In this document: piece after piece, positions 19,236-25,518 of the stretch
How the letters are laid out: each line of letters begins with the position of its first letter
How positions within the stretch are numbered: position 1 is the first letter of the stretch
DNA from: Planctomycetota bacterium
GTDB lineage: Bacteria > Planctomycetota > Planctomycetia > Pirellulales > PLA5
Direction: 5' to 3'
Length of the DNA: 64,000 nt
NCBI GenBank assembly: GCA_003576845.1
Contig: QEVJ01000011.1
Span: 1-64,000, forward strand
The notes under the pieces: model-generated
The model's database searches: none
What the model was told of the DNA's origin: nothing
The model's input: the letters and a program-made list of their open reading frames with translations, nothing else
Made by a program: the position numbers and the translations under genes

Positions 19236-20108
19236 ATGTCCCGCGCCGCCTCCGAATACCGCTACGAAAAACTCACCTGGCCCGAAATCAACGACGCCGT
19301 CGATCTCGGCAAGGTCTGCATCGTCCCCTGCGGCGCGGTCGAGCAGCACGGGCCGCACTTGCCGCTCGATGTCGACCTCGTTTGTCCCACGGGCATCGCC
19401 GCCGGCGCCGGTCGCGCGATTCCCGACAAGCTCCTCGTGCTGCCGGTCGTGGCTTACGGCTACACCGGACACGTGATGGACTTCCCCGGCACGATCAACA
19501 ACGACTACGAGCATTTCCTGGCCCACGTGCTCGACATTACCAAGTCGCTGGCGTATCACGGCTTCAAGAAGATCGTGCTACTCAACGGGCACGGCTCGAA
19601 CATGCCCGTGCTCGATCTGGCCGCGCGGCGGACGAACCTGGAGACCGACGCCGAATGCCTCGTCACGGCGTGGTGGCAATTGCTCACCGTCGACAAAGAA
19701 TTCCTCCCCAGGTGGCGCGAGAGCAAGTTCCCCGGCGGCTGTTCCCATGCCTGCGAACTTGAGACTTCTCTGTACCTGTACCTCGACGACGACTACGTTC
19801 GCAAGGACCAGATCAAAAGCGGCACGATCAGCTTCAACGACGAAAACAGCCCGTTCAATTGGGTCGACCTGTTCGCGGCCGGTCCGGCGACGGTCGTTTC
19901 GTGGACGAGCAGCTACAGCGAGACGGGCGTGCTCGGCGACGCGGAGAAAGCCTCGGCCGAAAAGGGCAGGCTCGCGTACGAAGAGGCGGTCCAGCAACTC
20001 GTGCGGTTCGTGACCTGGTTCAAGGATCGGCCCAAAGACGTCCGCCGCGACCGGCACCGCACGCCGCCGACCATGCCGATTCCCTGGGGCCAGCGGCCGG
20101 TGAAGTAG
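19236..20108 (+). CDS. creatininase family protein
   Basis: 290 aa, the usual length. The creatininase/MftE fold is metal-dependent and hydrolyses cyclic or linear amides. Visible metal-site motifs are PCGAVEQHGPHLPLDVD near residue 30, IVLLNGHGSNM near 115 and SHACELETSL near 170, with TGHVMDFPGTI between. These cover the expected Glu, His, Asp and His ligands. The start at 19236 follows no strong ribosome site but is the only Met near the conserved YEKLTWPEI. Neighbouring genes give no pathway. Creatinine itself is an unlikely substrate, so only the fold and hydrolase chemistry are claimed. Confidence 0.88.
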   Translation: MSRAASEYRYEKLTWPEINDAVDLGKVCIVPCGAVEQHGPHLPLDVDLVCPTGIAAGAGRAIPDKLLVLPVVAYGYTGHVMDFPGTINNDYEHFLAHVLDITKSLAYHGFKKIVLLNGHGSNMPVLDLAARRTNLETDAECLVTAWWQLLTVDKEFLPRWRESKFPGGCSHACELETSLYLYLDDDYVRKDQIKSGTISFNDENSPFNWVDLFAAGPATVVSWTSSYSETGVLGDAEKASAEKGRLAYEEAVQQLVRFVTWFKDRPKDVRRDRHRTPPTMPIPWGQRPVK

Positions 20109-20149
20109 CGATCGCCGCGTCATATAACTATCGCCGCGTCATAATATAT

Positions 20150-20240
20150 TGATGATCGATGAACGATGAGTGATGAGCGTTTGCCAGGCGACGATCATTC
20201 CGTAGTTCATCGCTCATCATTCATCAATCATCGTTCATCA
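20150..20240. repeat. imperfect inverted repeat of GATGA units
   Basis: Arms 20150-20179 and 20211-20240 (30 bp each) match as inverted copies at 26 of 30 positions. They are built of short GATGA-type units. The repeat lies just before the small gene at 20256. Confidence 0.75.
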
Positions 20241-20255
20241 CTTGCCAACCGTCTC

Positions 20256-20579
20256 ATGTCCGAACCCGCGCCGCTTGCCGTTCACGATTTCCGCTCCCGC
20301 AACGTTGCGGCTGCGCTGGAATTTTTGAAGCGGACGCGGAACGAACTGCGGATGCTCCGCCGGGCGCTCGTCTGGCCCGACAAGTTTCAGGTGTTCGACG
20401 TGAATCGCGACTACTTCGAGATTCGCGGCGTCGGGTACGGCGACGCGGAAATCGTGCCGATTCTCGATGCCGTCAATGCCGCCTATAATCCCGATACGGT
20501 TCACAACGCGACGAGCGAGCCGTACAAGGAATTCTCGACGGGGCGGCGTTATCCCTGGGCCCAAGACCGCGTGATGTGA
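20256..20579 (+). CDS. conserved-looking hypothetical protein, 107 aa
   Basis: Started at the ATG at 20256 (MSEPAPLAVHDFRSRN); the longer frame from 20166 runs through the inverted repeat. The protein is soluble with no signal peptide. It is helical at first (RNVAAALEFLKRTRNELRMLRRAL), then mixed (WPDKFQVFDVNRDYFEIRGV), ending YKEFSTGRRYPWAQDRVM. I do not recognise a family. Codon usage matches its neighbours and the residue pattern is not low-complexity, so it is probably a real gene. It is followed at once by a REP-like hairpin. Confidence 0.6.
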   Translation: MSEPAPLAVHDFRSRNVAAALEFLKRTRNELRMLRRALVWPDKFQVFDVNRDYFEIRGVGYGDAEIVPILDAVNAAYNPDTVHNATSEPYKEFSTGRRYPWAQDRVM

Positions 20580-20584
20580 GGAAA

Positions 20585-20656
20585 CTGTAGGAGGCGAATC
20601 CTTTCGCCGATGGAGCGGCAACTAGTCCCGTCGGCGAAAGGATTCGCCTCCCACAG
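20585..20656. repeat. REP-like palindrome (GGAGGCGAATCCTTTCGCC family), copy 1
   Basis: Arms 20585-20610 and 20631-20656 (26 bp) are inverted copies with one mismatch, loop 20 bases. The same element recurs at 27502-27574, which shows it is a dispersed family. Confidence 0.9.
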
Positions 20657-20675
20657 CACGCCGCACCTTAGCTGC

Positions 20676-21794
20676 ATGATGCACCCACCGTTTCCGACGT
20701 CGCTCGCTCGCCGTTTGCTCGCCTGGTATCGTCGCTCTGCTCGTCCGTTGCCGTGGCGCGTCGATCGCGATTCGTACCGGGTGTGGATCAGCGAGATCAT
20801 GCTGCAACAGACGCAGGTCGCGACCGTCGAAGCATACTTCGCGCGGTTTATGGCGGCCTTTCCAAGCGTCGCGCATCTGGCCGCCGCGCCGGAAGCCGAC
20901 GTGCTGCGGCTCTGGGAAGGGCTTGGATACTACCGCCGCGCTCGCCAGCTTCATCGGGCGGCAAAGCAAATCGTCGCCGAGCATGGCGGCGAGTTTCCGA
21001 GCGATGGAGACGCCGTTCGCCGCTTGCCGGGAATCGGCCGCTACACGGCCGGCGCCGTCCTGTCGATCGCCTTCGACCGGCGCGAGCCGATTCTCGAAGC
21101 CAACACCGTGCGGTTGCTCTCCCGGCTTGTGGCTTTTCGAGGCAACCCGCACGATGCCGCAGGGCAAAAGCATTTGTGGCAAGTCGCGGCCGCCATTCTG
21201 CCGAAGCGTTCGCCCGGCGAGTTCAATCAAGCCTTGATGGAGTTGGGGAGTCAAGTCTGCACGCCCCGCGAGCCGCGATGCGACGCCTGCCCGCTCGAAA
21301 TGCTCTGCCCCACGCGCGCGGCTGGCTTGCAGGCGGCGATTCCTCCGCCGAAAACCAAGCCGCGCATCGAATCGGTCCGCCACGCGGCGATCGTCATTCG
21401 CCGCGGGCCGCGCGTGCTGCTGGTCGAGCGTCAAGAGGGCGAGCGGTGGGCGGGACTGTGGGACTTTCCACGAATTGCGCTCGGCGGCGAGCAGGGCGCG
21501 GCGCTCGATCGGCGCATCGTCGAGGCGTTGCAAGCGGATTTGGGAATGTCCATCGGCGAACCGGAGTTGCTTTCGACGCTCCGCCACAGCGTCACGCGGT
21601 TTCGGATCACGCTCGAATGCTATGCGGCGGAGTTCCTGGGGCAACGCAAGCATGCCGGGCCGGGCGTAGGGAAGTGGTTCTCGCCGGCGGAAATCTCCAT
21701 GCTGCCGCTGAACACGACGGGGCGCAAGATCAGCCGCTTGCTCCCTGACGGGCTGGGGCAGTTGAAGCATCGCCCGCGGGCCGCTATAGGATAG
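20676..21794 (+). CDS. mutY: A/G-specific adenine glycosylase MutY
   Basis: 372 aa from the ATG at 20676; the open frame from 20610 reads through the REP-like repeat. It removes adenine mispaired with 8-oxoguanine in base-excision repair. Motifs: WISEIMLQQTQV with the catalytic Glu, helix-hairpin-helix LPGIGRYTAGAVLSIAF, EANTVRLLSRL, and the 4Fe-4S cluster C-x6-C-x2-C-x5-C (CTPREPRCDACPLEMLC). The C-terminal third (from about residue 235) is the NUDIX-like domain (VLLVERQEGERWAGLWDFP) that recognises 8-oxoG. Forty-nine bases later comes the probable selenoprotein. Confidence 0.95.
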   Translation: MMHPPFPTSLARRLLAWYRRSARPLPWRVDRDSYRVWISEIMLQQTQVATVEAYFARFMAAFPSVAHLAAAPEADVLRLWEGLGYYRRARQLHRAAKQIVAEHGGEFPSDGDAVRRLPGIGRYTAGAVLSIAFDRREPILEANTVRLLSRLVAFRGNPHDAAGQKHLWQVAAAILPKRSPGEFNQALMELGSQVCTPREPRCDACPLEMLCPTRAAGLQAAIPPPKTKPRIESVRHAAIVIRRGPRVLLVERQEGERWAGLWDFPRIALGGEQGAALDRRIVEALQADLGMSIGEPELLSTLRHSVTRFRITLECYAAEFLGQRKHAGPGVGKWFSPAEISMLPLNTTGRKISRLLPDGLGQLKHRPRAAIG

Positions 21795-21843
21795 CAATCG
21801 CATTTCGTGGCACAACGCTTCCTCTCGTCCTCGAAGGCCCGCT

Positions 21844-22194
21844 ATGCCCCGCAAGATCGACTGGAGTTATCACCGCCCCGGTTGAGCGACCTGTGGCAAG
21901 ACGCAAGAGTTTCTTGCGAAGGCCGCGGTTGCGCCGAAGGAGACGGTCGACGCCCGCAAGCATACGCTCGCGGCGGCCGACGCGCTCGCCCTGGCGGCCG
22001 ATGCCAGCGAAATTTACGTCGCCAAAGGCAAGAGCGTGGTCCACGTGAACATGAAAATGGACAAGCCCGACGCGGATACGCTCAAAAAGCTGCTCGTCGG
22101 CCCGACGGGCAATCTCCGCGCCCCGACGCTACGCCTCGGCAAAACGCTCGTCGTCGGGTTCAATGAGCAGATGTACGACGAGTTGTTTCGATAG
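21844..22194 (+). CDS. ArsC/thioredoxin-like probable selenoprotein, in-frame UGA read as Sec
   Basis: 117 codons from ATG 21844 to TAG 22194, with one internal TGA at 21883-21885. Before it: MPRKIDWSYHRPG. After it, in the same frame: ATCGKTQEFLAKAAVAPKET, then a full-length ArsC-like remainder (KHTLAAADALALAADASEI, HVNMKMDKPDADTLKKLL, GNLRAPTLRLGKTLVVGFNE). Reading TGA as selenocysteine gives a U-x-x-C redox motif (U14-A-T-C17) exactly where thioredoxin/ArsC-type proteins have C-x-x-C. A hairpin fitting a bacterial SECIS lies 16 bases downstream. The family is, as I recall, annotated elsewhere as ArsC family (seleno)protein, a small cytosolic redox protein. No Sec machinery genes are in the window. 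A nonsense mutation is the alternative. Confidence 0.82.
21893..21926 (+). promoter_or_regulatory. SECIS-like hairpin downstream of the in-frame UGA
   Basis: Upper stem CGCAAG (21902-21907) pairs with CTTGCG (21913-21918) around the 5-base loop AGTTT. An internal loop (AAGA/AAG) leads to a lower stem, GTGGC (21893-21897) with GCCGC (21922-21926), which includes one G-U pair. The loop starts 22 bases after the UGA and has a G within its first two positions. Both agree with the published pattern for bacterial SECIS elements. Confidence 0.7.
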
Positions 22195-22197
22195 GTC

Positions 22198-22282
22198 GGG
22201 ATTCGGGATTCAGGATTCGGCATTCGGAGAATGCCGTGTTGCTGGGCGCCGTCCCCGAATCCCGAATCCCGAATCCTGAATT
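22198..22282. repeat. GGATTCGG heptad array, inverted
   Basis: GGGATTCGGGATTCAGGATTCG-type units at 22198-22227 are mirrored by CCGAATCCCGAATCCCGAATC-type units at 22254-22282. They fill the spacer before purH. Similar tracts occur before several other start codons in the window. Confidence 0.8.
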
Positions 22283-22286
22283 CCAC

Positions 22287-23891
22287 ATGTTCAACGCACT
22301 CATCAGCGTCAGCGATAAGACCGGTCTTGTCGAGTTCGCCCGTGGACTGGTCACCGCCGGCGCGAAGATTTACAGCACCGGCGGCACACGCAAGCACTTG
22401 GAAGAGGCGGGCGTCGCGGTCGTCGACATTGCCAGCTACACCGGCTTTCCCGAAATGATGGACGGCCGGCTCAAGACGCTACACCCCAAGGTGTTCGGTG
22501 GAATTCTCTGCCGCCACGACCGAGCCGACGACATGGCGGCCATCGGCCAGCACGGGATCGAAAAGTTTCCGCTCGTGGTCGTGAATCTGTATCCGTTCGC
22601 CGCCACGATCGCCAAGTCCCGCGTGTCGCTTGCGGAAGCGATCGAGCAGATCGACATCGGCGGACCGAGTCTCGTCCGCGCCGCGGCCAAGAATCACGCC
22701 TTCACCGCAATCGCCACCGATGCCGGGCAATACGCCGCGATCCTCGACGAAATTCGCGCGCACGGGCAGACCTCCGCCGAGCTGCGGTTTCGACTGGCTG
22801 CCGCGGCGTTTGCCCACACGGCGGCCTACGACGCGACGATTGCCGATTACTTTGCGAAACAGCAAGACATCCAAGCCGGGGCCGCGACTACTTTCGCCCC
22901 GACGGTGCGGTTGGCGCTTGAGCGGGTCGAGGAGCTGCGCTACGGCGAAAACCCGCACCAGGCGGCGGCGCTGTATGTCGACCTGTCGCGCGGTCGTGCC
23001 GCGGGCGGGACAAATCTCGTCGCGGCCCGCAAGCTCAACGGTAAGGAGCTGTCGTACAACAACCTGCTCGATCTCGACAGCGCGCTGGCGATTGCCCGAT
23101 CGCTCGTCGAGGACGACCCGAAGCGGGCCGGCGCCGTGGTGATCAAGCACAACAATCCGTGCGGCGCGGCGACAAGGGCGACGCTCTCGGAAGCTATGCG
23201 GGCGGCGCTCGACGGCGATCCGGTCAGCGCGTTCGGTTCGGTCATCAGCGCCACGCGGCCGATCGACGCCGCGACCGCCGAAGTGCTCGTCGAGCCGAAC
23301 CGGTTCGTCGAAGCGATCGTCGCGCCCGACTTCGAGCCGGCGGCGCTCGAAATCCTCACGACGAAACCGAAATGGAAGGCCAACGTCCGGCTGATGGCGG
23401 TCGGAGCGCTCGACGCGGGCGCTGGCGGCGCGAAGGCGCTGCAACTACGCCAGATCGACGGCGGCTTGCTCGTGCAGGAAGACGACGTCGGGCTCGATCC
23501 GGTCGCCGAATGGAAGGTGGTGACGACGGCGCAACCGAGCGATCGGCAATCGGCCGAGTTGCGGTTCGCTTGGGCGGTTTGCCGGCACGTGAAGAGCAAC
23601 GCCATCGTGCTCGCCAACGATCGGGCCATCTGCGGCGTCGGGGCGGGCCAGATGAGCCGCGTCGATTCGACCGAAATCGCGATTCGCAAGGCCGGCGACC
23701 GGGCCAAGGGAAGCGTGCTCGCGTCGGATGCGTTCTTTCCGTTCCCCGACTCGATCCACCAAGCCGCGGCGGCGGGTGTGGCGGCGATCATTCAGCCCGG
23801 CGGATCGCGTCGCGACGAGGAGGTCATCGCCGCGTGCAACGACCACGGTTTGCCGATGATTTTTACCGGGCGGCGGCATTTCAAGCATTAA
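22287..23891 (+). CDS. purH: bifunctional AICAR formyltransferase/IMP cyclohydrolase PurH
   Basis: 534 aa from the ATG at 22287 (MFNALISVSDKTGLVEFA), the expected start and length. It catalyses the last two steps of purine synthesis, formylation of AICAR and ring closure to IMP. The N-terminal MGS-like cyclohydrolase domain has STGGTRKHLEEAG, KTLHPKVFGGIL and NLYPFAATIAK. The transformylase domain shows LRYGENPHQAAALY, KLNGKELSYNNLLDLDSAL, IKHNNPCGAA and the end GGSRRDEEVIAACNDHGLPM. The frame upstream of 22287 lies within the heptad array. Confidence 0.97.
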   Translation: MFNALISVSDKTGLVEFARGLVTAGAKIYSTGGTRKHLEEAGVAVVDIASYTGFPEMMDGRLKTLHPKVFGGILCRHDRADDMAAIGQHGIEKFPLVVVNLYPFAATIAKSRVSLAEAIEQIDIGGPSLVRAAAKNHAFTAIATDAGQYAAILDEIRAHGQTSAELRFRLAAAAFAHTAAYDATIADYFAKQQDIQAGAATTFAPTVRLALERVEELRYGENPHQAAALYVDLSRGRAAGGTNLVAARKLNGKELSYNNLLDLDSALAIARSLVEDDPKRAGAVVIKHNNPCGAATRATLSEAMRAALDGDPVSAFGSVISATRPIDAATAEVLVEPNRFVEAIVAPDFEPAALEILTTKPKWKANVRLMAVGALDAGAGGAKALQLRQIDGGLLVQEDDVGLDPVAEWKVVTTAQPSDRQSAELRFAWAVCRHVKSNAIVLANDRAICGVGAGQMSRVDSTEIAIRKAGDRAKGSVLASDAFFPFPDSIHQAAAAGVAAIIQPGGSRRDEEVIAACNDHGLPMIFTGRRHFKH

Positions 23892-24053
23892 CGTTCGCTT
23901 ATGCCGGCGGCATCGCTCGGTGGACTTATGCGGTCTGGCCGTTGACGCTTCGTGAGGCCGGAGGCGAGAATCTACTCGCGGCGGCTAACCTCTTTCTGTG
24001 TCGCGGCGCACGATCGTCGCGACCATATCTCGCGGACTCAAGGAGCGAAAATC

Positions 24054-24803
24054 ATGGCTCGAAGCGCGCGTGGCATTGGTTTCGCGGCGTTGGTACTATC
24101 GGCGATCGCGCTCTTAGCGGCGCAGCGGGGCGCGGCGGCCGAACCTTCCCCGGCGGACATCATCGAGCTGGCGATCAAGGCGACCGGCGGGGCCGAGGCG
24201 ATTGCCAAGCAAAAAGCAATGACCTGGGGCGAAAGCGGCACATACTACGGCCAGGGCGCCGCGCAACCCTACACCGCCCGATACGCAAGCGAACTGCCGA
24301 ACAAGTTCAAGATGGAAATCGTCGATGTGTTCACGATCGTGTTCGATGGCAAGCAGGGCTGGATCAAGTCGATGGGAACCGTCACTGAAATGACCGACGA
24401 CCAGCTCGCCGAACAGAAGGAGAACACTTATACCAGCCGCCTCACGACACTGTTGCCACTCAAGGAGAAGGAGATCACGCTCTCCGCGGCGGGCGAAGGC
24501 AATGTCAACGGCAAGCCGACCATCGCCATCAAGGTTTCGAGCAAAGACCATCGCGACGTCACGCTATCGTTCGACAAGGAAACGTTCCTCCTGGCCAAGG
24601 TCGAGTCGACGGTCAAATCGAGCGAGCTCGGCAAGGAAGTCAAGCAAGAGATCGTGCTCTCGGGCTACGACGAAGTCGAGAAGGTCAAAATGCCGAAGAA
24701 GTACGTCATTACGCGGGATGGCGAGAAGTACGTCGAGTCGGAAATGACGGACGTCGCGATCGTCGACAAGCATGACGAAGGGACGTTCGGCAAGCCCGAA
24801 TAG
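24054..24803 (+). CDS. exported hypothetical protein, LolA/LppX-like fold suspected
   Basis: 249 aa from the ATG at 24054, with AAGGAG 9 bases upstream. The signal peptide is MARSARGIGFAALVLSAIALLAAQRGAAAE. The mature protein opens with DIIELAIKATGGAEAIAKQK, a start typical of exported proteins related to lipoprotein-sorting factors. It then has beta-rich sequence (TIVFDGKQGWIKSMG, PTIAIKVSSKDHRDVTLSFDKETFLLAKVES) and a repeat-like end (MPKKYVITRDGEKYVESEMTDV). I infer a lipid-binding half-barrel, not a proven function. It converges on the small cytochrome-like gene, with a shared hairpin terminator between them. Confidence 0.7.
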   Translation: MARSARGIGFAALVLSAIALLAAQRGAAAEPSPADIIELAIKATGGAEAIAKQKAMTWGESGTYYGQGAAQPYTARYASELPNKFKMEIVDVFTIVFDGKQGWIKSMGTVTEMTDDQLAEQKENTYTSRLTTLLPLKEKEITLSAAGEGNVNGKPTIAIKVSSKDHRDVTLSFDKETFLLAKVESTVKSSELGKEVKQEIVLSGYDEVEKVKMPKKYVITRDGEKYVESEMTDVAIVDKHDEGTFGKPE

Positions 24804-24843
24804 CGCGGTGCGATCGTCGAGATTCACGTTCTCATCAAATAGC

Positions 24844-24884
24844 AACGCCGTGCGCCGCAAGAAACTCGCGGCACACGGCGTTTT
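24844..24884. terminator. bidirectional hairpin terminator
   Basis: A 15-bp stem (AACGCCGTGCGCCGC at 24844-24858, GCGGCACACGGCGTT at 24868-24882, one mismatch) with a 9-base loop ends in a run of four T at 24881-24884. It lies between the convergent genes ending at 24803 and 24906. Confidence 0.75.
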
Positions 24885-24905
24885 GCTAACGTCGGCGAAT
24901 CGTCG

Positions 24906-25280
24906 CTACGATGGCTTGTGTTCCTTGTGGCAGGCGGCGCAGTTGGCGGCTTTGGCGAGCGCCGCGCCGGCGCCGTCCTTGCCTTCGCCGACGGCCTTGG
25001 CAGCGTCCGCGACGGCCGCGGTCTTGGTGCTCCAGGAATCGGCGTCGCCCTTGGGCGCCTTGTTCTTCGGCAGTTCGCTGAGCATTGCGACGAGCGCCTG
25101 GGTTTCGGCCTTGCTGGCTTTGCCATCGGCGACCTTCTTGCACAAGCCGCTCTTCATGCACTTGGCCATGATCTCTTTCACGGAATGCTTGGCCTTCGCC
25201 TCGTCTGCCGCGCGTAATCCGGCCACGGAGCACATCGCGATCGCGGCCACGCCGCCAATCATCCATTGCCAACGTTTCAT
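24906..25280 (-). CDS. small exported protein with C-terminal CxxCH motif
   Basis: 124 aa from the ATG at 25280, at the signal peptide MKRWQWMIGGVAAIAMCSVAGLRAAD; the longer frame reaching 25934 overlaps hemDE antisense and is spurious. The mature part is alpha-helical and lysine/alanine-rich, with VKEIMAKCMKSGLCKKVADG, a middle helix VAMLSELPKNKAPKGD, and CAACHKEH near the C-terminus. That is a single haem-c binding motif at the end of a four-helix layout, as in cytochrome c'-type proteins. I suggest a small periplasmic cytochrome. Redox partner unknown. Confidence 0.78.
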   Translation of the reverse strand: MKRWQWMIGGVAAIAMCSVAGLRAADEAKAKHSVKEIMAKCMKSGLCKKVADGKASKAETQALVAMLSELPKNKAPKGDADSWSTKTAAVADAAKAVGEGKDGAGAALAKAANCAACHKEHKPS

Positions 25281-25518
25281 GCCACACACTCCAAACAAGT
25301 AACGGAAATTGGGAAAACGACAGCCCCACCCACGAAAGCGTAGCTTAATTGGGTGGCAAGCCAAAAACCAGCGGCCGGAGTCGGTGCTCGCGGCCATATC
25401 GGGACCAATGTGGCGCCCTGTGGCGGGCGGACTAGGCGGTCTAAAATGGCGAGCTGCCGCCGCTTGACGCAAAATGCCCTTGGCTTCGCCCGGAACCCCT
25501 GCCAGTCGAGTCTCCGCT

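Noticed and set aside
21807-22166. 119-aa plus-strand open frame overlapping the selenoprotein
   Set aside because: It is the +1 frame of the ArsC-like gene, basic and without conserved motifs. Reading through the UGA gives the recognisable protein instead.
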